Shown here one piece after another: positions 1 through 6,142 of a DNA stretch of 10,463 nucleotides. Below the pieces are notes generated by a model, which saw only the letters and a program-made list of their open reading frames with translations, was not told the DNA's origin and ran no database searches. Position numbers and translations under genes: made by a program. The stretch is from Verrucomicrobiales bacterium (GTDB lineage: Bacteria; Verrucomicrobiota; Verrucomicrobiia; Verrucomicrobiales; Akkermansiaceae), in contig DPWT01000180.1 of assembly GCA_003527555.1 (NCBI GenBank), positions 1-10,463 of the forward strand. The letters run 5' to 3'. Position 1 is the stretch's first letter. Every line of letters begins with the position of its first letter.

Positions 1-174
1 CGTAACTGCCAGAATATTTTCCGGGGCAATTTTACGCTCTACCATGTGTGCGATCCGACACGTTACAGTGCGTGTTTTTCCAGTGCCGGCACCAGCTAGA
101 ATAAGCACTGGTCCATCGAGTGCATTGACTGCATCGGCCTGAGCCGAGTTTAAACTGGAGACTTGGAACGACAT
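1..174 (-). CDS. UvrD/PcrA/Rep-type superfamily 1 DNA helicase, N-terminal fragment
   Basis: This is the first 58 codons of an ATP-dependent 3'-5' DNA helicase of the UvrD/PcrA/Rep group, cut by the left edge of the window. Read on the minus strand from the ATG at 174, the product has the Q motif (LNSAQADAV, residues 8-16) that contacts adenine, then the Walker A loop (LAGAGTGKTRT, about residues 27-37) that binds ATP. This spacing and the AGAGTGKT sequence are typical of superfamily 1A helicases, which unwind DNA in excision repair, mismatch repair and replication restart. The fragment is too short to separate UvrD from PcrA or Rep, so no gene symbol is given. No strong Shine-Dalgarno sequence is seen, and a GC-rich hairpin (183-202) lies just upstream of the start. 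Confidence 0.9.
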   Translation of the reverse strand, partial: MSFQVSSLNSAQADAVNALDGPVLILAGAGTGKTRTVTCRIAHMVERKIAPENILAVT

Positions 175-182
175 AAGGATTG

Positions 183-202
183 CTGCGCTTGAGCGCGCGC
201 AG
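183..202 (-). other. GC-rich hairpin just upstream of the helicase start
   Basis: On the minus strand CTGCGC (202-197) can pair with GCGCAG (188-183) around an 8-base loop, and a competing GCGC-TCAA-GCGC tetraloop hairpin is also possible. The hairpin ends about 8 bases before the helicase ATG, so in mRNA it would sit at the ribosome-binding region and could reduce initiation. It is seen only as complementarity; function is inferred. Confidence 0.3.
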
Positions 203-259
203 GGATAGCCCCTATATCACAATAATTAAACTCCAAATCCAAAAAAAAGAATAGGCTGT

Positions 260-301
260 CTATAAATATGCCGCAACTACCATGGTCCCCAATATTTATA
301 G
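260..301. repeat. 10-base perfect inverted repeat, AT-rich
   Basis: CTATAAATAT (260-269) is the exact reverse complement of ATATTTATAG (292-301). The 22-base spacer holds a second small palindrome, ACCATGGT (279-286), placed near the centre. The arms also resemble -10 hexamers on both strands. It could be an operator for a dimeric regulator upstream of the helicase gene, an AT-rich cruciform or a chance repeat; the sequence alone does not decide. Confidence 0.45.
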
Positions 302-432
302 CAATTGCCTTGTTAATCTCACCCCCCCCTCATGTAGCCCGATTTAGGACACACAACCGGATTATTTCGCGCAGTATGAGAAATACTTGGTAAGACCGTG
401 TCAGCCAAATCGGCTGGCAACTCAAAAGAAAA

Positions 433-825
433 TTAAAATGCCTTTCGAACTGCTGGTTTATCTTTTTCAGGAATTGGCATATCTCTCTCGGTCTGATCAG
501 ACTGATCAGCTGGCAAAACATGCTTAACTGGAGTGTTAGGTATCTCTGGCGCATTCAGATCAATATCCTTGGGCCAGATAAAAAATACGCCCAAAAGGAC
601 GGAATATGCCAAGCTACCTGCCCAGATGAGCTTCCAATTGCTAGTTTCACTGAACCAATTGCCAACTCGCTCGCGAATCGGACTACATGCCGGCCGTTTC
701 TGCAGCTCTAGCCGCTGTCGGCGGTGAAACTCATCCAGTAATTCTTCAAAATAAGTATCGTTAGGTTGCTCATGACGCTTAAGCGCAATGAGTTTCTGGA
801 CATCGCTAAAATTTTCTTCTTTCAT
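433..825 (-). CDS. Small single-pass membrane protein, candidate anti-sigma factor
   Basis: The 130-residue product begins at the ATG at 825 and follows the ECF sigma gene on the same strand after 121 bases. It has a charged N-terminal part (residues 1-60) containing LIALKRHEQPNDTYFEELL (about 12-30), one hydrophobic segment (about 66-84) ending in W-P, and a short polar tail rich in proline and charged residues. With lysine and arginine on the N-terminal side, the likely topology is N-in, C-out. An 'LKRxEQPPxxYF'-like N-terminus is a pattern I recall from small proteins beside ECF sigma genes in Verrucomicrobiota; this is memory, not a search. It lacks the HxxxCxxC zinc motif of classical ZAS anti-sigma factors. 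Binding and inhibiting the neighbouring sigma factor is inferred from position and topology. Confidence 0.6.
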   Translation of the reverse strand: MKEENFSDVQKLIALKRHEQPNDTYFEELLDEFHRRQRLELQKRPACSPIRERVGNWFSETSNWKLIWAGSLAYSVLLGVFFIWPKDIDLNAPEIPNTPVKHVLPADQSDQTERDMPIPEKDKPAVRKAF

Positions 826-946
826 AGTATGTTATGGTTAGTTGATTGGCACGATTTGATTCAAAAAAGGATGAGCTTGGTCAGCAAGACTTTGTGATAA
901 TAAGGTATGTCTAGGGCTGGGGACGTTGATCTAGCTTATCATTAAA

Positions 947-1561
947 TTAATGGTCTGAGTTGTTTGTGGGGGTGATAAATTCTCCTAAGTATCCTTGAAG
1001 CTGTTTGTGTGCGTAATAGAGACGTGATCTCACAGTTCCTTCGGATACGCCGAGAATACGACTAATTTCAGCGTGTGGCATGTTCTGGATGTCGAACATC
1101 GTCACAACCGCTCTATGATCTTCAGACAGCTCTTGCATGGCTTCGTTCAATTTTTTTTGAAGTTCATGAATATTAGACTGTCGCCGCGGGTTGGCAGCAT
1201 GTGCCTGATCAATGAATGCAGGATCACTCTGAATGCCAGAATCGATGTCATTGTAGCTGTATACGGCGCGCCTTTTCCGTTTTTTGAGAAAATTCAGGGT
1301 CGTATTGACGGAAATCGAGTAAATCCATGTATAGAAGGTCGATTTGCCCTGAAACCTAAGCAATGAACGATACGCTTTCGCAAAAATATCCTGAAGAAGG
1401 TCATGGGTGTCTTCCTTGTTCGACGTCATGTTATATACCATGCCATAGAGCTTGCGACTATATTTCACTACCAGTTCGTCGAAAGCACAGGTGTCTCCGT
1501 CCTGTGCGCGCATGACAAGCTCCGCGTCAGGATCAATGGTTTTTTTCTGTCGTTCTGCCAT
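947..1561 (-). CDS. RNA polymerase ECF sigma factor, RpoE-like (sigma-70 family)
   Basis: The 204-residue protein has the two-domain build of group 4 (extracytoplasmic function) sigma factors. Region 2 spans about residues 27-97, with DLLQDIFAKAYRSLLRF (54-70) and FYTWIYSISVNTTLNFLKKRKR (76-97), the parts that bind core polymerase and melt the -10 element. A linker of about 40 residues leads to region 4 (about 136-188), where ISRILGVSEGTVRSRLYYAHKQL is the helix-turn-helix that reads the -35 element. There is no region 1 or 3, as expected for this class. It directs polymerase to a dedicated regulon. The gene downstream encodes a small membrane protein likely to hold it inactive. The ATG at 1561 is the natural start. 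The exact ECF group cannot be told by eye. Confidence 0.93.
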   Translation of the reverse strand: MAERQKKTIDPDAELVMRAQDGDTCAFDELVVKYSRKLYGMVYNMTSNKEDTHDLLQDIFAKAYRSLLRFQGKSTFYTWIYSISVNTTLNFLKKRKRRAVYSYNDIDSGIQSDPAFIDQAHAANPRRQSNIHELQKKLNEAMQELSEDHRAVVTMFDIQNMPHAEISRILGVSEGTVRSRLYYAHKQLQGYLGEFITPTNNSDH

Positions 1562-1596
1562 ACGTAGCTGGAGTAATTCCGCATCAGAGAGGTATC

Positions 1597-1625
1597 AGAA
1601 TGACTTATGAAGCGGTGGGTGTCAA
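1597..1625 (-). promoter_or_regulatory. Possible promoter of the sigma factor gene
   Basis: A perfect TTGACA reads on the minus strand at 1625-1620. Seventeen bases further is CATTCT (1602-1597), which matches only three of six -10 consensus positions. It lies in the 90-base gap between folB and the sigma gene, about 36 bases before the ATG at 1561. The -35 element is strong and the -10 weak, so this is tentative. Confidence 0.3.
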
Positions 1626-1651
1626 AGCCACATCTTCGCCAATGGGACCGA

Positions 1652-2008
1652 TCAGGCTAGACGCGTGATACGCACCCCCACACTACGCGTATTGGGCAGG
1701 ATAAATTTCTCAATCTCGATAGCAACTCGGCTCACAGAGAAGTTTTCCACGACAGAGGCTGCTATGTCCTCGGCTAGGGTCTCAATGAGTTTGCGTGGAC
1801 GCTCGGACGCGAGCTGCTCGATGTGTAGCGCAACAGCGTGGTAGTCGATGGTACGCGTTATATCATCCTGCAGAGGCTGAGGATCTGAAAATGGGTGGAG
1901 TCTGACATGAAGCAGCAGCTCCTGCGGCTGTGCACGTTCCTCATCGGGCACACCAACATGGCATGTCAAACGTAACCCTTTAATGATAATTTCGTCGGTA
2001 TCTTTCAT
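1652..2008 (-). CDS. folB: Dihydroneopterin aldolase FolB
   Basis: This 118-residue protein has the size and pattern of FolB, which cleaves 7,8-dihydroneopterin to 6-hydroxymethyl-7,8-dihydropterin and glycolaldehyde in cytoplasmic folate synthesis. Visible family features are an IIIKGLRL first strand (7-14), the GVPDEERAQPQ segment with the conserved Glu (19-29), DDITRTIDYHAV with the pterin-binding Tyr56 (48-59), LIETLAEDIA with Glu76 (74-83), and the catalytic-lysine strand AIEIEKF with Lys101. The FolB domain fills the whole chain. It starts 14 bases after the stop of the HAD gene, with a GGAG Shine-Dalgarno sequence just before the ATG, so the two are almost certainly cotranscribed. It is the last gene of the ferredoxin-dciA-HAD-folB run. 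FolX or MptD-type relatives are less likely given the motif fit. Confidence 0.88.
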   Translation of the reverse strand: MKDTDEIIIKGLRLTCHVGVPDEERAQPQELLLHVRLHPFSDPQPLQDDITRTIDYHAVALHIEQLASERPRKLIETLAEDIAASVVENFSVSRVAIEIEKFILPNTRSVGVRITRLA

Positions 2009-2022
2009 CAGCGCTCCAATGG

Positions 2023-2673
2023 TTAGCTTTTAAGTAGATTTTTAACCTCAAATAAATCGCGAGCAATAAGATCCGGTGACGATTTCTCGAGCTGCATAGC
2101 ACTCTGGTAACCAGTGAGCAGGGCAATCGATGCCACTCCGCCATGGCGAGCAGTCTCAATATCGTGTTGCATGTCACCGAGAAATACGGTGTGGCTAGGA
2201 TCAAGTTGATGTGTATCCATGATATGATGAATTTGATCTCGCTTGTCGAGTACACCTGCATAAGCAGCTTCAAAATAGTGATCTACGTTCAGCTCCTGAG
2301 AGTGACGATGAAAGGAAGATGCATCCATCGAGCTGAGAATGAACATGCGTTTATTGTGGGCAGAGAGATGCTGGAGAAAATCCACGGCATGCGGGAGTAG
2401 TGGTGTAGTTACACCAGATGCCTCTGAAGCAGCAAAACCAACGCGGAAATGATCCTCAAGCTCATCCAAAGGAACATTAGGTATCACCTCTTTATAAAAT
2501 CCAGCGTATGGTAATCGAAATTGGCTGCGAAACTCGGATCTGCTCAACTTGCTTAAGCCATACTGCTCCATCACGTGGTTGGTGGCATCAAGCACCATGC
2601 TCAGATCATCCACGAGTGTCCCCGACCAGTCAAAAATCCAGTTCTCATAGCGATGGAAATTTTCCCGTATCAT
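2023..2673 (-). CDS. HAD-superfamily hydrolase with DxS variant of motif I
   Basis: The 216-residue protein shows all four HAD motifs. Motif I is FDWSGTLVDD, with nucleophile Asp15; motif II is in FILSSMDA (Ser114 or Ser115); motif III is Lys144 in VLDKRDQI; motif IV is FLGDMQHDIETA with Asp167 and Asp171. A helical cap of the type seen in phosphoglycolate phosphatase-like members lies between motifs I and II (about 25-90). The general acid/base Asp two places after the nucleophile is Ser17 here, which is unusual for a phosphatase; phosphonoacetaldehyde hydrolase also lacks it. Substrate unknown. The first ATG (2673) lies five bases after the stop of the preceding gene. A TTG at 2685 would add four residues and overlap that gene by eight bases, which is less attractive. 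Likely translationally coupled to the DUF721 gene. Confidence 0.83.
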   Translation of the reverse strand: MIRENFHRYENWIFDWSGTLVDDLSMVLDATNHVMEQYGLSKLSRSEFRSQFRLPYAGFYKEVIPNVPLDELEDHFRVGFAASEASGVTTPLLPHAVDFLQHLSAHNKRMFILSSMDASSFHRHSQELNVDHYFEAAYAGVLDKRDQIHHIMDTHQLDPSHTVFLGDMQHDIETARHGGVASIALLTGYQSAMQLEKSSPDLIARDLFEVKNLLKS

Positions 2674-2677
2674 GTTT

Positions 2678-3067
2678 CTAACCAATTTTGAATATTACCT
2701 GTTTGACACTATCACTGCCAAGCTCACGGCGAAGATTTACAAGAAGCTTACCACTCATTTGTTGCAGGTGGAATTTCATTGTAGGTTGAAGCACACGGAG
2801 CACGAGTACGCCATCACGAATAGAAACGGGCACGGTGTGACGTGCAACAAAATCACCTGCAACACTTACCCAAACTTGCTTTAACCGCTCCTCCTCGACT
2901 CCCTCTGAAAGACCGATTACTTTGAGTAAATCTGATAAGAATTCATCTGGCTTATGGATGTTACGCGCTGGATCTGGAGGATCGATACCACCACGCCACT
3001 CCGTCAGTATCTTGACCCGCGCACGAGTATTTCCTGTCGATTTGGACTGTTGCCGTTTATTTGCCAT
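2678..3067 (-). CDS. DciA-like DUF721 protein, probable replicative helicase loader
   Basis: The 129-residue product has a basic, disordered N-terminus (MANKRQQSKSTGNTRAR) and a DUF721 domain over about residues 45-129. The recognisable run is VWVSVAGDFVARHTVPV (65-81), IRDGVLVLRV (83-92), the amphipathic stretch FHLQQMSGKLLVNLRREL (99-116) and the closing VKQVIFKIG. DUF721 includes DciA, the ancestral bacterial protein that interacts with DnaB and loads it at replication origins; a DciA role here is inferred from the domain. The ATG at 3067 overlaps the end of the ferredoxin gene by 11 bases (ATGGCAAATAA), a layout typical of translational coupling. A TTG at 3076 would add three residues and is less likely. 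Confidence 0.82.
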   Translation of the reverse strand: MANKRQQSKSTGNTRARVKILTEWRGGIDPPDPARNIHKPDEFLSDLLKVIGLSEGVEEERLKQVWVSVAGDFVARHTVPVSIRDGVLVLRVLQPTMKFHLQQMSGKLLVNLRRELGSDSVKQVIFKIG

Positions 3068-3290
3068 CGTCGCCAATGGCCTCTACTGGGCAACCTTCCA
3101 TAGCCTCGACACATTGCTCGCGCTCTTCGTCATTTTCTGGCTGCTTAAAAACGTAGGAATAACCCTCGTCCTCTTCACGGGTGAAATTGTTTGGTGACGT
3201 CTCGCGACACAGGTCACAGTCGATACACTGGCTGTCCACGTAGAACTCGCCCTTAACGTTTTCTGGATTGATGTCTTCTTTGTCGGCCAT
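3057..3290 (-). CDS. Small [4Fe-4S] ferredoxin
   Basis: This acidic 77-residue protein is a single-cluster ferredoxin. Cys22, Cys25 and Cys28 (CIDCDLC) and the distant Cys66, followed by Pro in EGCPVEAI, form the ligand set of the monocluster CxxCxxC...CP type, as in the Bacillus thermoproteolyticus ferredoxin. The spacing between the halves (EDEGYSYVFKQPEND) and the total length fit that family. Cys60, in EQCVEAMEGC, is an additional cysteine that could form a disulfide or be free. It transfers electrons in the cytoplasm; the partner is not visible. It is the first gene of the minus-strand run leading to the DUF721, HAD and FolB genes, overlapping the DUF721 start. The ATG at 3290 has no clear Shine-Dalgarno sequence. 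Confidence 0.9.
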   Translation of the reverse strand: MADKEDINPENVKGEFYVDSQCIDCDLCRETSPNNFTREEDEGYSYVFKQPENDEEREQCVEAMEGCPVEAIGDDGK

Positions 3291-3470
3291 GTTGTTGAAT
3301 GTTACTTAAATTGTCGGGGTTTCCATCGCCCAAGAATGGCAACGAAGCAAGTCATAAATCTATACAAACTCGCTCTACTGGTAGTATTTCTGCTGGTCAA
3401 ACGTCTCTTAAACAGTTAATTCCACTTACTTGAAGCTTCTGTTCAACCTCAGGCATGCCAGTCATTAATC
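3291..3470. promoter_or_regulatory. Divergent intergenic region between ferredoxin operon and acidic membrane protein
   Basis: This 180-base gap separates two divergent genes, so promoters for both should lie here. On the minus strand there are a TTGACC (about 3401-3396) and a TATAGA word (about 3365-3360), but they are too far apart to form one promoter. No terminator, inverted repeat or riboswitch-like structure stands out. A 19-codon reading frame on the minus strand (3397-3456) is too short to support. Confidence 0.4.
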
Positions 3471-4391
3471 ATGGATAAAAAAGACAAGCAGACAACCCGT
3501 ACGAGCCGAGATATGTCCATCCAACTGGAAGAGGACAACCTCTGGGACCTAGACGACGATTGGGATGTTGGGGCAGATTCTCCCGACAGTGTAACACAAA
3601 CGACCGCTGAGGCTGACGAACCAAAAGAAAACCTGACAGAAGATTTTCAGAAAGAAGATGGGCCAGCAATGGTAGAGGCTGATAAATCTGAGAACCACCC
3701 AGACACGGATCTAGAAGAAACCGAAAAGGAAACCCCAGCCGAGAGAGCGCCGGATGAAAATCCTCAGAAAAAATCAGCGGGAGAAGTTACTGATATTTCC
3801 GAGAAAACGGTCAAGGGCACCGCCGTTGCAGATACGACCACAAAAAAACACTCACTTAATACGATAGAAAAAGTAACGCTCGCCGCACTGGCAGCTGTCA
3901 TGATTGGGCTTCTCGTATGGAGCTGTATTTGGCTGAGTGGCCGAAATAAGATCGCCAACACACGAGAAAAAGTTGAGTTGCCAGTCGTTGGGCAGCAGGC
4001 CACCATTACGGCTCTATCAACATTCTGGGTCACTTCAAAAAACAGTCAAGGCGTCAACCTAGAAGCCGTTGTCTTACCAGCCATAACCATTACCCTAGAC
4101 GAAACTGCCAGCAAGAACGGAGCACTTCGCCTCTTTTTCAAAAATGCGGATGATAAAAGCATTGGCGACCCAATTAGCCTGTCTTTTGAAAATGGAAAAT
4201 TCTCCAATGATTCCAATACCATCGAGGTATCTGCATCTGACGGGTTTCGACAAGAAGGGCAATTTCACGCCTATCAAGTAGATGAGGCTAAACCATGGAG
4301 AGTGCTCATCCTGGAAGCACCCAGCGCGGATAGCTTAGGCACCGAATTCATAGAACTCATTGATGCCCCCGTCGATGCCAGGCGTGAGTAA
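3471..4391 (+). CDS. Acidic single-pass membrane protein of unknown function
   Basis: I do not recognise a family for this 306-residue protein. Residues 1-130 are strongly acidic and low in complexity (Glu, Asp, Thr, Pro, Lys), with a DLDDDWDVGAD patch at about 26-36; this part is probably disordered and cytoplasmic. One hydrophobic helix follows at about 135-155 (VTLAALAAVMIGLLVWSCIWL), flanked by lysines before and Arg/Lys after it. The C-terminal half (about 160-306) has alternating hydrophobic and polar residues, as in a beta-sandwich, and probably lies outside the membrane. There is no signal peptidase or lipobox motif, so it is a signal anchor with a long cytoplasmic tail. It is alone on its strand: divergent from the ferredoxin operon and convergent with recN, with a 43-base gap. 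A scaffold or envelope-tethering role is possible but not shown. Confidence 0.75.
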   Translation: MDKKDKQTTRTSRDMSIQLEEDNLWDLDDDWDVGADSPDSVTQTTAEADEPKENLTEDFQKEDGPAMVEADKSENHPDTDLEETEKETPAERAPDENPQKKSAGEVTDISEKTVKGTAVADTTTKKHSLNTIEKVTLAALAAVMIGLLVWSCIWLSGRNKIANTREKVELPVVGQQATITALSTFWVTSKNSQGVNLEAVVLPAITITLDETASKNGALRLFFKNADDKSIGDPISLSFENGKFSNDSNTIEVSASDGFRQEGQFHAYQVDEAKPWRVLILEAPSADSLGTEFIELIDAPVDARRE

Positions 4392-4434
4392 GCTTACTTT
4401 GCTGAAGCTCGACCTACGTGCCCTCTCTAGACTT

Positions 4435-6087
4435 TTATTTGTCAGCCAAAAGGCTCTGTGCCATCGCCTGAACCTGCTCCCCTCCTCCACCTAACATTCG
4501 CACAAGTTCGTTCGTTCGCAGTTCTCCATCGACGGCGACTAGACGCGAGCATGTCCTACCATTCTCAACATTCTTACTGACCACAAAATGATGTTCTGCC
4601 AGTGCAGCAACTTGTGGGAAATGAGTGATTGCGACAACCTGATGGCGGTCACCAAGCCGAGCCATTTTCTCTCCCACTGCGCGAGCAATTTCTCCCCCAA
4701 CATTCGCATCGATTTCATCAAACACCATCAATGGCGTAGCATCCTGTTCCGCAAGAGCACTCTTAACTGAGAGCATGACTCGGGAAATTTCCCCACTGGA
4801 TGCAATCTGCCGCAGCGGCTTCATTGGCTCGCCTGGGTTAGGCCCAAACTCGAACTCAACATCCTCTAGCCCGCTCGCTTCAGGTTTATCATGTACTGCA
4901 AATCGAATCTCAAATGCTGACTGTTTAAAACCAAGTTCTTTCAAATGCCGGGCAATATCTCTAGCCAAACGTGGTGCAAAATCTTTACGCAGGTCACTAA
5001 GAGCAGCGCCTGAGGCATCAACCTGCTGCCTCGACACATCAATAGCATGTTGATGCGCCTGAAGCTGTTCAGCTCGGTTTTCCACAGAATCAAGACGCCG
5101 GGCAACTTGCTCGCGGTGGGCAATAACATCTTCCAGCGTCGGACCATATTTCCTTTTTAGATTCTCCAGTGTATTGATGCGGTCTTCCAAACGCGCAAGT
5201 TCTGCAGGATCCGTATTGATGTCGTCTAAATATTCAGTGAGGCCAATCTCAATTTCCTGAAGTTCAAGGACCGTGCGATCTAATCCATGCAACGTCTCAC
5301 GCACCGCAGGATCGAGCTTTTCAAGTTCGCGGGATATTCGCTGCAGATTACCTATTCGATCCATCAATGCATCATCGCCCGATAGTATACCAAGGGCTGC
5401 ACCTGCATGCTCAATCAAGCGCGAACTGTTAGTCGCTCGCTGGTAATCAGATTCCAGAATTGTTAGTTCGTCAGGATTTATTTGAGCTACATCAATCTCG
5501 TCAAGTTGATGCCGTAGAAGCTCTAGTTCATGTTCTCCTGCCACACCTGATTTTTGAAATACTTCAAGAGCATCTATCTTTTCTCGCCATGTTCTCCATG
5601 CAGCCCGAAAATCACGCGCGGCATCTAATGCACCTGCATAAGCATCCAACATTGCCAACTGCCTGTCTATCGAAAGCAACCCCTGATGATCGTGTGGGCC
5701 ATGCAAATCAACGAGATGGCTACCCAGGCTTTTTAAAACACCTAAGGTCGCTGGCGAGTTGTTGATAAATTGTTTATTAGACGACTGCCCAATAACACGT
5801 TTGACAATGAGTTGCCCGTCTTCACAGGGATCAAGCCCACTGTCTTCCAGCACTCCATTTACAGCTGGAGCGTCAGTCAAATCAAAAACAGCTTCCACGG
5901 TACAAGCTGATTCGCCAGTGCGAATCAGAGATTTGTCAGCACGCTCTCCGAGCACCAATTTGAGAGCGCCAACAATAACAGACTTGCCAGCGCCCGTCTC
6001 TCCAGTCACCCCGATCAACCCACGACCGAGCTGCCATGCGAGCGAATCCACGAGCGCGAGATTTTTGATTTTTAATAGGCTGAGCAT
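4435..6087 (-). CDS. recN: DNA repair protein RecN
   Basis: This 550-residue SMC-like ATPase acts early in double-strand break repair, holding DNA ends or sister chromatids together for RecA. The N-terminus (MLSLLKIKNLALVDSL) is typical of RecN, followed by Walker A GETGAGKS (29-36) and LHGPHDHQGLL (128-138), equivalent to the family's HGQHDHQ. A long coiled coil spans about 150-380. The C-terminal ATPase half has the ABC signature ASSGEISRVML (429-439), Walker B PLMVFDEID with Glu458 (452-460) and the switch region AITHFPQVAALAEHH with His489. The length matches full RecN. The ATG at 6087 lies 55 bases from the divergent MBL gene. An extended -10 element (6108-6116) may drive it. No SOS box was recognised. 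Confidence 0.95.
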   Translation of the reverse strand: MLSLLKIKNLALVDSLAWQLGRGLIGVTGETGAGKSVIVGALKLVLGERADKSLIRTGESACTVEAVFDLTDAPAVNGVLEDSGLDPCEDGQLIVKRVIGQSSNKQFINNSPATLGVLKSLGSHLVDLHGPHDHQGLLSIDRQLAMLDAYAGALDAARDFRAAWRTWREKIDALEVFQKSGVAGEHELELLRHQLDEIDVAQINPDELTILESDYQRATNSSRLIEHAGAALGILSGDDALMDRIGNLQRISRELEKLDPAVRETLHGLDRTVLELQEIEIGLTEYLDDINTDPAELARLEDRINTLENLKRKYGPTLEDVIAHREQVARRLDSVENRAEQLQAHQHAIDVSRQQVDASGAALSDLRKDFAPRLARDIARHLKELGFKQSAFEIRFAVHDKPEASGLEDVEFEFGPNPGEPMKPLRQIASSGEISRVMLSVKSALAEQDATPLMVFDEIDANVGGEIARAVGEKMARLGDRHQVVAITHFPQVAALAEHHFVVSKNVENGRTCSRLVAVDGELRTNELVRMLGGGGEQVQAMAQSLLADK

Positions 6088-6107
6088 CTTACTACCAATA
6101 TCCTTGG

Positions 6108-6116
6108 CTTATAGCA
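6108..6116 (-). promoter_or_regulatory. Possible extended -10 element for recN
   Basis: On the minus strand the sequence TGCTATAAG matches the extended -10 form TGnTATAAT except in the last base. It lies about 21 bases before the recN ATG. A perfect TTGACA occurs further upstream (6130-6125), but the spacer is only 11 bases, too short for a normal -35, so the extended -10 would have to act largely alone. Confidence 0.35.
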
Positions 6117-6142
6117 CCACATTATGTCAAGATCTCGCCAAG

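Larger units (their letters stand above)
175..432. other. 258-base intergenic region upstream of the helicase gene
   Basis: No convincing gene is present. The region lies between the stop of the anti-sigma-like gene and the start of the helicase gene, both on the minus strand, so it should hold the helicase promoter and possibly a terminator for the sigma operon. It contains an A-tract (241-248), a run of eight C residues (322-329), a 10-base inverted repeat (260-301) and two short potential hairpins just after the upstream gene. These are AGTAT/ATACT (373-387) and CAGCC/GGCTG (402-416), neither followed by a clear U-tract on the transcribed side. Several AT-rich TATAAT-like words occur, but none is paired with a good -35 element. 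Confidence 0.5.

Noticed and set aside
402..416. CAGCC-AAATC-GGCTG hairpin downstream of the anti-sigma-like gene as a terminator
   Set aside because: Only five pairs and no U-tract on the transcribed side, so it is noted in the intergenic entry but not called as a terminator.
330..554. 74-codon frame on the minus strand across the end of the anti-sigma-like gene
   Set aside because: It overlaps the better-supported gene in another phase, and its composition does not look like a real protein.
1073..1366. 97-codon plus-strand frame inside the sigma gene
   Set aside because: It is a shadow of the conserved sigma factor on the other strand.
3397..3456. 19-codon minus-strand frame (MPEVEQKLQ...) upstream of the ferredoxin gene
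   Set aside because: Too short, with no ribosome-binding site or recognisable similarity; it could be a leader peptide but nothing supports it.
4387..4398. Perfect palindrome AGTAAGCTTACT at the stop of the acidic membrane protein gene
   Set aside because: It has no loop and no following T-tract, so it is not a convincing terminator; it overlaps the stop codon by chance or as a weak signal.
5759..6142. In-frame open extension upstream of the MBL gene, opposite recN
   Set aside because: It is antisense to the conserved start of recN, has no family similarity, and the MBL N-terminus clearly begins at KLEFSLTF.
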